Part shown: positions 44,955-55,984 of the stretch, piece after piece
How positions within the stretch are numbered: position 1 is the stretch's first letter
How the letters are laid out: the number at the start of each line of letters is the position of its first letter
Assembly (NCBI GenBank): GCA_963662175.1
Contig: OY759218.1
Location: 22,224,480 to 22,288,479 of the forward strand
Length of the DNA stretch: 64,000 nt
Reading direction: 5' to 3'
Source of the DNA: Aradus depressus
Taxonomy: Eukaryota; Arthropoda; Insecta; Hemiptera; Aradidae
Notes under the pieces: generated by a model
Database searches by the model: none
Told to the model about the DNA's origin: nothing
What the model saw: the letters and a program-made list of their open reading frames with translations, nothing else
Made by a program: the position numbers and the translations under genes

Positions 44955-45245
44955 AAAATTTTTTTACTTCCCAGGCTGTACGAAGTATAGGAGAAATTTA
45001 TGTTATCGGTGAGAAATTCGATGTTGAGTTTTTACCGGAATTTCATGTCTTTCTGTAAAAAAAAAAGTCTGTGTATTTGTGTCAAGAGGACACGAGGGTT
45101 TATATGTATATCCAGAACCCCATAAGGACGACACCAATTGATTTTCAGTCAAATCGGCCTTAGGGAAGGCGGGGTTTAAGTAGGAGGTCTATCTCAAAAA
45201 CCTTAATAACTACCGATATAATGGGGAAGTAGTAAGTGATTCACC
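44955..45245 (+). repeat. ACTTCCCC dispersed repeat, near full length
   Basis: Runs from TACTTCCCAGGCTGTACGAA, through AAATTCGATGTTGAG and CCCCATAAGGACGACACC, to GGGGAAGTAGTAAGTGATTC. Shows the end-to-end order of the family. Confidence 0.7.
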
Positions 45246-45803
45246 AACGCCTTTTTCTTCCTGAATCGACTGATGTTTCTGAAATTTTTGTCGCTTGCCT
45301 AGGAAAAAAAAAAGTGTTCTGGAATTCTGTCTAAATTCGTAGCTAGAATAGAAGGGAGAAACAGCCCTTCTAACATGGATCTCTATTATTCACGAGTGAC
45401 TCTCTTCGGCTCGTTCAACCTTAATAACATATTTACCATTTTAATCTTTCCCCAGATCCAGGTCTGTAAATTGCATCCCTTGCATTTTTAAATTCGCCAA
45501 TCTGTACGAAAATCCTTCAAGAAGTCTACTTGGGGAGAAAATGAGTCAAATAAAGTATATTATAATGATGTATGAATCTTGAAACTCAAATGTAAAGCCA
45601 TGAGTCAAAATTATGATTAAATATATCTGGCTATAACACTTATGCCAAACACGTTTTTACAGAACACTCCCTCTCCCCTTATTAAAATTATATCATACTA
45701 CTATTACTGGATATATGACGTAACGTGTCGGCGATAGTAGTTTATTTTTTTCATTGTATAGAGTAATTCTAAAAATGACGATCTTAAACCCAGTAACTAC
45801 AGT
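45246..45803. other. Stretch with no recognised feature
   Basis: No repeat family or gene that I recognise. Confidence 0.45.
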
Positions 45804-45804
45804 A

Positions 45805-46154
45805 GGTTAGGTTTGGTTTTATGACTCATGCCCGGACTTTAACTACGAGGTCATTCATATCGCCTACTACCAGAGCGCTCCTTCGTCACTCTGGTGGACA
45901 TGAGCCCGACTCTACTCTGGGAGTCTTAAATTTTGCCTACCCTAAATTTTTATTCACCTAGGGAAGGGGTCTTTAACGAGTACCTGACATCGTACAGACT
46001 CGGAACCATCGCTTAACGTTCCATCCGAAGGATGGCGGGCTTACACTTATTTTACCTCCCAGATAAAATAAACTAAGGGCCTCGGTCAGGTTTCGAACCC
46101 ACGTTCTTGAGCTCAGTAGCCAAGCACGCATACCACTGAGCTACCGGCGCCCTC
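45805..46154 (-). mobile_element. SINE-1, full length
   Basis: Ends at the head with GAGCTACCGGCGCCCTC. A plus-strand SINE-1 fragment follows after only three bases, so the two can pair. Confidence 0.9.
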
Positions 46155-46157
46155 TAA

Positions 46158-46250
46158 GCAAAATTTAGGACTCCCAGAGTAGAATCGGGCTCATGTCCAC
46201 CAGAGGGACGAATATGACCTCGTAGTTAAAGCCCGGGCATGAGTCATAAT
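46158..46250 (+). mobile_element. SINE-1 3' fragment
   Basis: Holds AAAATTTAGGACTCCCAGAG and GCCCGGGCATGAGTCATAAT. It lacks the head and part of the body (no GAGCGCTCTGG block). Confidence 0.8.
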
Positions 46251-46464
46251 AACTACCTAACTATTGTTTTCAAGAAGTGGGGAAAAGTTTTTATGAGTTA
46301 TACTTTTTTCGAAAAGAAGGAGCAATATTTAGTTATTCTAAAATCTTATTTTTTTCTGCTATCGTAATCATTGCTAGAATTGTTAAGAGGGATGATAGTT
46401 TGTATTTTTTAATATTTCTCTGTAGTTTATTCTTTGATTAATATTGTTTATAAATATATCATAT

Positions 46465-46806
46465 AGGTTAGGTTAGGTTTCATGACTCATGCCCGGGCTT
46501 TAACTACGAGGTTATATCGCCTACTACCAGAGCGCTCTTTCGTCACTGGTGGACATGAGCCCGACTCTACTGTGGGAGTCCTAAATTTTGCCTACCCTAA
46601 ATTTTTATTCATCTCGGGCAGGGGTCTTTAACGAGTACCTGACATCTTACAGGCTCGGGACCACCGCTTAACGTCCCATCCGAAGGAAGGCGTGCTTAAG
46701 TTTATTTATCCCAGATAAAATAAACTAAGGGCCTCGGTCAGGTTTTGAATCCACGTTCTTGATCTCAGAAGGCAAGCACGCATACCACTGAGCTACCGGC
46801 GCCCTC
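46465..46806 (-). mobile_element. SINE-1, full length with TSD
   Basis: Head end GAGCTACCGGCGCCCTC. A 13-bp TSD with one mismatch (AAATATATCATAT at 46452-46464, AAATATATAATAT at 46807-46819). Confidence 0.9.
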
Positions 46807-47004
46807 AAATATATAATATATTTTAAGATAATATATTTTATATACCTATGTATTATATTGTCTTATAATATGTAATTATTAATTATGGAAGTAGAAAAAC
46901 GTTTACAAGTTTTGGGGTTTGTAAGAGGTCTGAAAGTATCAACTGTGAAGAAGTGGTGAAAAAGTTATTTGAAATTTGATCTGACAAAGTGAGGGGAAAC
47001 ATTG

Positions 47005-47135
47005 TGATCCCCCCCATTGGGAAGGGGGGGGGGATTTGGAGCTATAGCTTGGGGGGGGGGGGGATCAGAGTGCCCCTCCCCCCCTGTGTACACTGTCATG
47101 GCAGCGCACAACTTTCAAAAGGGGGGAACACACCA
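47005..47135. other. G/C-run rich stretch
   Basis: Several runs of 7-13 G or C. Composition stands out from the flanks; no element named. Confidence 0.5.
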
Positions 47136-47164
47136 TCACAAAAAGTCAACACTTCCTCACACAA

Positions 47165-47253
47165 CAACCAAAATTAACAACAAACAACAAAGTTTTTATA
47201 AGAAACTTGCTCTTTGGAACGTCCGTCAAATCATAGAAAAAAGTGGTCGGTGA
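47165..47253 (+). pseudogene. Possible LINE ORF2 endonuclease N-terminus
   Basis: Encodes KKLALWNVRQIIEKSGR before a TGA stop. LALWNVR is the usual first strand of the apurinic endonuclease-like domain in LINE ORF2 proteins. Nothing of the domain follows. Confidence 0.35.
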
Positions 47254-47299
47254 ATTAGTGCCAATGTACATCACCAGTATGAATTAATCAACTGCGTTT

Positions 47300-47590
47300 T
47301 CGCTCTCCCTCAGTACCAGGCCTGAAAGTTCCTGCAAAGTTTCCCCGCTCTCTCGATACACTCCCTCTCCTTTGTCTGATATAGCTGAAAATCAATTGAT
47401 GTCCTTCTTATAGTGTCCTGAGTACACATATGAAATTTTGTGCCGATATATTCATTCTCTGAGGAGTTATCGTGTTGAGTACAAGTACTTTCGTAGTGAG
47501 TACCAGGCCTGGAAGTTCCTACAAAGTTTCCCCGCTCCCTTGATACACTCCCTCTCCTTTGTCTGATATGGCTGAAAATCAATTTTAATA
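47300..47590. repeat. About 200-bp direct duplication
   Basis: AGTACCAGGCCTG, AAGTTTCCCCGCTC and ACACTCCCTCTCCTTTGTCT occur at about 47310-47400 and again at 47500-47590. The stretch between is ACTTCCCC-repeat text (GCCGATATATTCATTCTC). Confidence 0.75.
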
Positions 47591-48152
47591 TTCCTCAGGT
47601 CCTGTCGATCAACTAGATGTATCCTTTCTAGTGATTCAGGCAATGTGAGACTATTTTGGATCTCATTTAAGATTTGATTAAATGATTCACCGTTTGAAAT
47701 TTTTTCTAAAATGAAGAAAATTATCAGACATATTGGTTAAAAGTTTTCTTTACATACACAATACAGACAGACATTATGGCGGAAATGGTCAAGGCGTAGT
47801 CTGGCGACTTTGAAACGTGAAAATCCGTTAAAAACTCGATCTCAATTTTTCGTACCATTATAATACTTCCTTCATACTATATGTATAAGAAAGTAAAAAC
47901 CGATGAATATAGGGACGAGCACGATAACATATTCTTTGATATTTATTTACTTTCCCAACCCCACCAAACCAATTTTTCCTCAACACATTTCTGGAGTGGA
48001 GTCTCCTTCAAAGGAAAAGCCTGAGGGTCCCCAAAACTTTAGATACAGTCTTTCAACTTTTTTTTTCATTTTTGGATTTGGGATATCGGAAAACATTAAA
48101 TTCCGTTGAAAAACAACATTTTGGGCTTTTGACCGATGACCTAACATTCCCT

Positions 48153-48886
48153 ATATCGATGCGTTCCAGGCAAAAGGCCCTATCCCTCAATTTTTGAGAT
48201 TTTCATGTTTTGGCCCTATCTCACACTATTGACTATCCCGCACATTTCTGTTAACTCCACTTCGTAATAATTTTTAACAAAATTTATAAAAATAGGAAAT
48301 TAGAAATTGGAGGGCCTTTGGCATTGCAAAATGTAGTCCAGGGAAATGGCCCTAACCCACATACTCTCACAAAACTTTAAATCATTTGAGAGATCAAAAG
48401 ACCTATCCCCCAGTCCAAATGCCCTATCCCACTAGTTTGATGCTGTTGATTGATCCGTTTCATTTAAATCTAGCGCCCTAATCAACAAAAATGTCATTGC
48501 AAAAAAGGAAAATAAAGTAATTTTTTATTTTACCAATGATAGAAGTGGGTTAGGGCTTTCGTTCTGAACATTCGAGACTTTCAAAAACTGCCAAATGCCC
48601 TAACCAATAGGTTAGGGCTTTTGGCAGTTTACATTATGAGACAGGGCCCGTTGCAACAAAGTGACATAGGTGGTTCACTTTACTGTTATTTCTTGTAAAG
48701 AGATGCAAGTATTGATGAAAAATAATTGTTCTATGTAACAGAAAAGATTCATAAAATTACAATTAAACTAATGTGGAAAGCCAACTTGGTTTGTTTAATA
48801 ATGAAACAGTTTTTTCTTTCTCCTGTAAATTTAATATAATTTAACCTTATGTGGGTTAGGGCTTTTTGCCTGGAACGCATCGATAT
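48153..48886. mobile_element. TIR transposon with many internal GCCCTA motifs
   Basis: Inverted ends ATATCGATGCGTTCCAGGCA, complementary to the right end GGAACGCATCGATAT. About ten GGCCCTATCCCA-like motifs lie inside: those in the left two-thirds read mostly GCCCTA(A/T)CCC, those near the right end mostly GGGTTAGGGC. It interrupts a copy of the ACTTCCCC repeat (ATTCCCTATA left, ACTTCGTATG right). No coding frame. Confidence 0.7.
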
Positions 48887-49324
48887 GTACTACTTCGTAT
48901 GTATAACTGAGGAAGTAAGTAATATATTTACATAAGAATCTGGGCTTTGTTTATAACAAAAATAATTCAATTAATTATAAATAAATTAAGTTATAACGAG
49001 TTGAGAGGTGAGGCTAATGCAGCGTTTAGTTGGATCTGATAACATAAGAATCAAAGTGGAGGTGAGGTCATTAAGGGCTGGGTTCGTGGTCATTAACGAA
49101 CAGCGCCAAATGACCGGAGCATTCCAGAACTGCCAACCATTCTGTAGCTACTTGAGTTATCAATACACAATCCCAGCTATACTTTAGCCTTCATAATACT
49201 AGGTTTTCAGTCAAATCGACCTTGAGGGAGGGTTGGCTCCTCAAAAACTGTAATAGTTTGCATATTTTGTGTGATCCGGTACTGTCCGAATACAGTTTTG
49301 CGATCTGTGTGTGTAGAGTGGAAT

Positions 49325-49895
49325 CAGGGCCGGCCTTAGGTGAGATAGCGGCCGGTGCGAGTAAGAAAAAATGCGCCCCTTCATAGATTTTTCTTTCAAT
49401 TATCACTGGTTATTTTTGAGGGTCGCCAAAACTTATTAATCATTCTACATTCAGTTTAGAACAATTTTTTATTGTCAATTTACACACTATTTCTCTATGG
49501 TGGTTATTATCACACACAACGTAATTCAATAAATTTTTCAATTATGGACAAAAAAACTTCTACAGTTTTTTTTCACCAATAAGTTTGTGCTGCACTTCGA
49601 ATTGCTTAGAATAATAAAATGTCATTCATTGGAAAATACGCGAACCGACGTTATAGACCGCAAAGTTTGAATTTGATATTTTATTGATAAAGTCAAATCA
49701 AATTTATTCAATCACTATATTGACTAACTTAAATGATTGTTACAGTTTTACACTTTATGATACTAATTGCAGAAGATAGAAAACAAAAAAGTTTTTTTTT
49801 TTTTGTTTTTTTTTATGCTATCCAGAAAATGGCGCCCCCAACACCGTGGCGCCCTGTGCGACTGCACTGCTCGCACCGCCCTAAGGCCGGCCCTG
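49325..49895. mobile_element. hAT element, 571 bp, with perfect TSD
   Basis: Termini CAGGGCCGGCCTTAGG and CCTAAGGCCGGCCCTG. Perfect 8-bp TSD AGTGGAAT at 49317-49324 and 49896-49903. Subterminal TGCGCCCC/GGCGCCCC motifs. No transposase frame. Confidence 0.88.
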
Positions 49896-49929
49896 AGTGG
49901 AATACATAATAAAAACCGTCGTCGGTAAA

Positions 49930-50315
49930 TCACCTGCGATGTACTTCCCCTGCACGAATCAATCTGAAAGGATCAATTGTTCACTTATGGGCCTCTGAAT
50001 CCTCATGCTAAATTCTATGTCGATACATTCATTACAAGGGCAGTTTAGGGTTTCTGAGTCGAGCCTCTTCTGATCACCCTCTTCCCTTTATCAGATCCGC
50101 AGAAAATTAATAGGTGCCGTCCTTATGGGGTATTGAATTTAAATATAAACTGTGATGCCGATACATTCATTGCTTCAACCAGAAATTAAGATGTCGTCCT
50201 TATGGGGTCTTGAATTTACATAAGAAATTTCGTGTCAGTACATTCAACACAAAGGACGTAATTACAGTTTTTGTGTTAACCCAGCCCTTTAATTCCACTC
50301 ACCCCTTTGGCTGGG
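49930..50315 (-). repeat. ACTTCCCC dispersed repeat, two partial copies
   Basis: GTACTTCCCCTGCACGAATC, GTCGATACATTCATTACAAG, then a second block with GTGTCAGTACATTCAAC. Confidence 0.65.
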
Positions 50316-50454
50316 ACAATTCTTCTAGAGCATTTTGGAGCAGCCTAGGATAGACTTGCGTCCATCGGGGAAGCCGGAACAGCACATCTCAAAGCCTCCT
50401 ACGGTACATCATTTCGTATTAATAAAGAAGTAGTCATATTTTATATTATCATAT

Positions 50455-50985
50455 ATTGCTTCCGCCAGCTGTACAAAGTATAGGGGAAGTTTTGTAATTG
50501 GTCAGAAATTCGATGTTGAGTTTTCACCGGAATTTCGTGTTTTCAGACATCCTGATTCCAAAAATGAAAAATGTGTGTGACTTCGTGAGTGTGTACATTG
50601 TTTTTATGTCTGTGAACACGATAATTCTCGATAGAATGAATGTATCGATTGAAAATTTTCTATGTATATTCAAAACCCCAAGGACAACGATTTTCATCAA
50701 AGTCGGCTGAAAGAAGAGGGCCATGAGAGGGGAAAAAATCCCAATCACTGCCGATATAGATAATGTATTACATTTAAACTAAAAACAATATAAGGATGTT
50801 TGTTACCTATCAATTTTATTTATCAATTGCCGATGTATTGAATGTATCGACACAAAATTTATCAGAGAATTCAGAAGTCAACTATTGATTTTTAGAGCAA
50901 ACATTAGGTTTTAAAGAGCGAAAACGTAATTGATTAATTCGTGGTGAGGAAGTACATGATTCACCGACAACTTTTCTTTAAATAG
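50455..50985 (+). repeat. ACTTCCCC dispersed repeat, near full length
   Basis: Starts CCAGCTGTACAAAGTATAGG and GGAAGTTTTGTAAT, then AATTCGATGTTGAGTTTTCA; ends TGATTAATTCGTGGTGAGGA and AGTACATGATTCACCGAC. Confidence 0.7.
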
Positions 50986-50999
50986 GTCTCAGTAGGACT

Positions 51000-51480
51000 C
51001 CTACTTCTAATAGTTACAATGTATATTTTTTGTGAAACTAAATAATATAATTTTTAAAAAAAGGTCCTTGTTTTTATTTATTTGTATCCTGTCCTGCTTT
51101 GCTACCTGCTTGTACTGCCCCTGTGAGTTGCTATTTAAAATTTTGAACTGAAATTGACTTTTTGTTGGCCTTTGAGAAGTTTGGTTTAACGTGTCTGGGT
51201 TTTGACTCAAGAAAACTCCTAATCTAAAGTTGTAAATAAGAAAACAGTTTAATTAAAGTTGTTAATTACAGGTCATGGTAATAGTTCGTGAGAAAAACAG
51301 ATCTCGTAAATAATTGGAACTGACACCGATAAATGTTAACTGAAATCACGGTCAATGACAAGGAGTGACAAGATGACTTATTTTGGTAAGTTTTTTTTTA
51401 AGTTCATCCGAGACGCTTCTTTGTTCTGGATTTCAACAGTCCCGAGCTGTACCGAATGTACACGAAAGAGAGAAGAAAAA
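51000..51480. other. Stretch with no recognised feature
   Basis: AT-rich, no family or reading frame supported. Confidence 0.4.
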
Positions 51481-51800
51481 AAATACGTCGGTAAATCACT
51501 GGGAATGTACTTCCCCAGAACAAATTAATCAATTAACTTTTCGCTCCCCCCTCCAAAACAAGACAATTTTAGCTAATATTCAACAGTTGACTTACATAAA
51601 AAAAATAAAAAATTAAAATTGCTTTATTGACATTCTTTCAGAACAAAAGCCTCTCCTTTTGGAGGTTTTGAGTCTACTGCTCTTTCAACAAAAGAAATCA
51701 GAAAAGCAATCCGAAAGGAAATCAGAAAATACATTTTAAAATTAATAATCTTCAATTTCGTATCAAACGATTGTTTGAGACGTCTTAAGTTTTTATTTTT

Positions 51801-52387
51801 ATGTAGGTATTTCAATAATTACCATCTTATAGCCCTTTTTGGTCTCATTTATTCTTTTTCTTTATTTTTTCTTCTTCATTTCCATACAACAACAATATTT
51901 CGTCCTACCAGGACATTTTCAAGTTGGTACATCAATTTTTATTTTTTTCATTACATATATGTTAAAACTCCTTTTTTTTCCTTATAATATATTCTAATAT
52001 ATCGTGTCATTTTTAATATTGTGCATCTATTTTTATCTACTCATTGGTGGTAATTTGTTGCATTGTTTTTTTCTTTAGTTTTTATTTTTTTGTAAAAAAA
52101 TAAAAAATAAAAACCAAAGAAAAAAACAATGCAACAAATTACCACCAATGAATAGATGAAAATAGATACACAATATTAAAAATGACACGATATATTAGAG
52201 TATATTATAAGGGAAAAAAAGGAGTTTTAACAAATATGTAATGAAAAAAATTAAAATTGTTGTACTTGAAAATGTCCTGGTAGGACGAAATATTGTTGTT
52301 GTATGGAAATTAGGAAGAAAAAATAAAGAAAAAGAATAAATGAGACCAAAAAGGGCTATAAGATGGTAATTATTGAAATACCTACAT
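51801..52387. repeat. Near-perfect palindrome, about 290-bp arms
   Basis: The two arms meet near 52090 with almost no spacer (TTTTTTTGTAAAAAAATAAA). They match through TGGTGGTAATTTGTTGCATT, TATATCGTGTCATTTTTAAT and GCCCTTTTTGGTCTCATTTA. Related in sequence to the foldback at 30160. Confidence 0.9.
52266..52298 (+). ncRNA. Hammerhead-like motif (right arm; mirrored at 51893-51922 on minus)
   Basis: TTGAAAA, a T, hairpin GTCC-TGGTA-GGAC, GAAATATT, GTTG. In the left-arm copy CAAC precedes TTGAAAA and can pair with GTTG as stem I. Stem III has no loop. The first box again has U3/A8. Confidence 0.3.
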
Positions 52388-52554
52388 AATATAAAAAAAA
52401 AAATGACAACTAGTTGATATTGAATTTTAACGATTGTTCCTAAATTAAATTATTTCTTAAATAAAACTGTTACTTCTTGAATAAAGATAAAATAAAAATA
52501 AAACAAAAACAAAAGTAAAAAGTAAAAATGAAAGTTATTTCATAAATAATACTG

Positions 52555-52850
52555 TTATACGAAATATAGGGGAAGTTATGTAATGTCAGACATTCGATGC
52601 GGAGTTTTCAACCGAATTGTGTTCTGACCTCTTGATTTCAGAAATTAAAAAAAAAATATAGGTCTGTGTATGTGTGTGTCTCTGTTCGTTTTCAGCCAAA
52701 TCGGTCAAAGGAAAGGGAGACTTAAGTGAATTTTAGCCCAAAAGATCGATCGGGTTTGGAAGTAGAGTGAAAACTTAATTGATTAATACGTGTTGCGGAA
52801 GTACATAGCCGGTGATTCACCGACTATTTTTTTATTATCTTCTTGTTTTA
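52555..52850 (+). repeat. ACTTCCCC dispersed repeat
   Basis: Holds ATATAGGGGAAGTTATGTAA, CAGCCAAATCGGTCAAAGG and GTACATAGCCGGTGATTCAC. Confidence 0.65.
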
Positions 52851-53356
52851 TATATTTTTTTTTATAGTAGACAATAAACAGTAAAGGTCTGAAATTAGGG
52901 GTGCTTAATTAATTTTAAATAAGAAAAAAAATACAACATTAAATAAGTTATAATTGAATTGAGAAGGCTTCGGCATGAGGGGAGGGGAGAGAGCTAGTCT
53001 AGCACGTCCGTCTGTCCCCGAGTATGGATGTTTGTCCGTCCATAAAGTCCGCATCATCATTTTTTCATTTTTATATGGCAGCAAATTAGGAGAAGAAAGA
53101 AGAGGACGCCCGCTCCAGAATGCACATCATGAGCTGTGAACAAATATGTCCCTTAAATCCATATGAGTCTCACAACAACCCATCAACCAACAACAAGTTA
53201 AATATGTTTCCATAATTATATTATTTAAAAAAAATACAGATATAAACTAAAATATATATTTAAAAAAAAAAACAGAAATTTGACTATCAATTTTCAAAGT
53301 ACCGCAACTTACAACCTCCACAATACATGAATTATACATAATGCAATATGTATATA
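52851..53356. other. Stretch with no recognised feature
   Basis: About 52970-53120 is less AT-rich but not assignable. Confidence 0.4.
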
Positions 53357-54382
53357 CAGTAGAACCTCTTTAAGTGGAACCTCGATAAGTCGAAAACCTC
53401 CAAAACTAGAAAAAAAAGTTTTGTTCCTTTCCCTTCAAGCCCCAAAACCTCCATTACTCGAAATCTCAACCCTCTATTAGTCGAAATAATCAGTGAGTCC
53501 CTACAAGCCATTTTGGTACATATTTTCCCTCTATAACTCGAAAAAATAAATTGGACCTCTGTATCTCGAACATAGCAATGTTTTATTTTACAACCTTTAC
53601 AACTCGATTATTTGAAACTTATTACCTCTATAGCTCGAAGAATAATAAGTTACCGACTTTAAGAATTTGCCGACAATGTACACCATTGTTTCTTAGAAAA
53701 TAATTTAGGAGTACATATACAATAAATAGGATTACCAATTATCTAAAGCAAAAAAAAATTACTGACTTTTTTTAATACCTACGTATACTACGTATTTTTT
53801 ATTTCAAGGATGTTTTGAAATAATGTTGATTTATAATAAATATAAATATGTTTGTTACCTCTGTAACCTATTATTTCACCTGAGGGCGCCGGTAGCTCAG
53901 TGGTATGCGTGCTTGACTTCTGAGCTCAAGGTTGTGGGTTCGTAGCCCGACCGAGGCCCTTAGTTTATTTTATCTGGGAGGTAAAATAAACTTAAGCACG
54001 CCGTCCTTCGGATGGAACGTTAAGCGATGGTCCCGAGCCTGTACGATGTCAGGTACTCGTTAAAGACCCCTCCCCTAGGTGAATAAAAATTTAGGGTAGG
54101 CAAAATTTAGGACTCCCACAGTAGAGTCGGGCTCATGTCCACCAGAGTGACGAAAGAGCGCTCTGGTAGTAGACGATATGACCTCGTAGTTAAAGCCCGG
54201 GCATGAGTCATTAAACCTAACCTATTTATTTCACCTCTCTAACTCAAAATTAGTTAGAATGAATCTTAACCTCTACAAGTCGAATCAAAATCCGCCTAAG
54301 TCGAAATCCTCCATAAGTCGAAAACTCTATACTCGATTTTTTTGGCGTCTTCCTTGATGTTCGACTTATGGAGGTTCTACTG
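53357..54382. mobile_element. pogo/Tigger-like MITE interrupted by SINE-1
   Basis: Termini CAGTAGAACCTCTTTAAG and GAGGTTCTACTG flanked by TA. Highly similar to 42624-43257. SINE-1 splits it, and the pair of copies gives the empty site. Confidence 0.85.
53882..54223 (+). mobile_element. SINE-1, full length, best head
   Basis: Starts GAGGGCGCCGGTAGCTCAGT, with box A TAGCTCAGTGGTATGCG and box B GGGTTCGTAGCCC. Ends GAGTCATTAAACCTAACCT. TSD of about 13 bp with one indel (TATTATTTCACCT and ATTTATTTCACCT). Used here as the reference copy. Confidence 0.93.
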
Positions 54383-54634
54383 TATTATAAATTTCATGGA
54401 AATCGGACAAATATAGGTTAGTTTTATAGGTTAGGTTTTGTTCTTCAAAATTTAGCATGAAAACGCTAGACAGAATTACCATATAATTTTCACGTTTTGG
54501 ACAATTGGAGAGATTTGCTAACGAGTGGATTAAGAGATAAAATGTTAAGTGAGAAGAGGGTTAGTTAAGTGGGGTTTAAAAAGTCATCCCCTTGACTTGC
54601 TGTTGAGTAACAGGGGCACTAATTAAACACTTGA

Positions 54635-54910
54635 AGAACGGCTAGGATGCATTATTGTCCACTAACCAGGAAGGTTGAGTCAGGTTACCAATGTTTGAGA
54701 CACTTCTTCCAAGGTTCAAGTAGTTCTCAGCAATCATTCAAATTCATATTAAGTCTAATTTGAACGGATAGGATGCATTATTGTCCACTAACCAGGAAGG
54801 TTGAATCAGGTTACCAGTGTTTGAGACACTGGAGCTAACTTCTTCCAAGGTTCAAGTAGTTCTCAGCAATCATTAAAAATTATAGTCTAATTTGAACGGC
54901 TAGGATGCTC
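54635..54910. repeat. Tandem duplication, about 135 bp, two copies plus
   Basis: AGGATGCATTATTGTCCACT, TTGAGACACT and CAAGTAGTTCTCAGCAATCA recur in order. A third start (GAACGGCTAGGATGC) follows at 54893. Confidence 0.9.
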
Positions 54911-54988
54911 TATTTTCATGCTATGCTATTGAAGGAGCAACTAATGTCTTATGGTTTTGTAATTCATTTCAATTGCTGTGTTGGGTAA

Positions 54989-55747
54989 GGCGCATTGCAC
55001 ACTGGAGAAAGCAGTTTGATGAAATCGGTTTCATGAAACATGAAACGGAAGTTGCATGCAACCATTTGTTTCAAAAGGATCGTAAAATAATAGCGTTTCA
55101 TGAAACTCAAGTTGCAACATATAAAAACGGTTTCTTGTGACCTCAGTTTTACGTATCGAGACTTGTCATTTTCATTGAATTGAATTGCATGTTTGTCGGA
55201 CGTTTTTCTCCAGATATGGCGAATGTTTTCATTCCCTTTCAAGTGAAGTTAGCGGAAGCGGCTGAAAAACATCTATGTTTGTACGATTTCCATTTGAAGG
55301 ACTACAGCAACAGGGACAAAGTTCAAAGGACATGGAAAACAGTGGCACAAGAAGTGGAAAGTTCAGGTTTGATTCAAAAATTCAAAATTCTCCAGTTGGT
55401 GTCTTCTTCCTTATTTGAGGGCCAACTAACTCCATCAAACTGTCAAAAAGAGGCTTTGACATTCTGAAAAAATCTTAAAATTTGACAGTGTCAGAACTTA
55501 GTTCACGGGCTACAACGTAAGTGCTGTGTTGCCGATCTCTGATCAAAGGGTGAACCCAATACTTCCATTTTTTTTCCTTCTTTCGCAGCCACCACCACAA
55601 AACAAACCCATCATCTACATCGGACGACATGACGAAACTAATGAAAAACCGTTTCCTATATGTGCATGTCCACATGAAACTAGTTTCTAGAAACACGTTT
55701 CATGAAACCGATTTCATGAAAGTGGTTTCTCCAGTGTGCACCGTGCC
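54989..55747. mobile_element. PIF/Harbinger-type element, 759 bp, TAA TSD
   Basis: Inverted ends GGCGCATTGCACACTGGAGA and the complement of GGCACGGTGCACACTGGAGA, flanked by TAA at 54986-54988 and 55748-55750. GAAATCGGTTTCATGAAAC extends the inverted repeats. Holds a MADF-like frame but no nuclease. Confidence 0.8.
55189..55467 (+). pseudogene. MADF-domain fragment of a Harbinger DNA-binding protein
   Basis: From the ATG at 55189 the frame reads KLAEAAEKHLCLYDFHLKDY, then SNRDKVQRTWKTVAQEV: the first two helices of a MADF (Myb/SANT-like, Adf-1) domain, with W in the expected position. Harbinger transposons usually encode such a protein beside the nuclease. After about residue 62 the sequence no longer looks like MADF, so the domain is cut off or spliced. 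Length 92 residues. Confidence 0.6.
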
Positions 55748-55829
55748 TAAGAAGAATTCAAAACACCACAAGGGCGGTTATTAATTTTCCTCGAAATTGG
55801 CTGAAGAAACGGGGAATCAGAGAATGGGT

Positions 55830-55955
55830 CTCGGGGTCTCTTCTCAAAAACCCTAATAACTACCGATATAATGAATGTATTGTGTGTATACTCGTATACA
55901 CAAAATAGAGTCAACTATTGATTTTTAGAGAACACGATTGGTTTTAGAGAGACAG
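55830..55955 (+). repeat. ACTTCCCC dispersed repeat, fragment
   Basis: Holds TAATAACTACCGATATAATG and GAGTCAACTATTGATTTTTA. Confidence 0.55.
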
Positions 55956-55984
55956 AGATCGTAATAAAGCTTTCATTTCATAGT

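Noticed and set aside
53882..53955. Functional tRNA gene
   Set aside because: Boxes A and B are present, but the sequence continues into the SINE body and the same head recurs in many copies.
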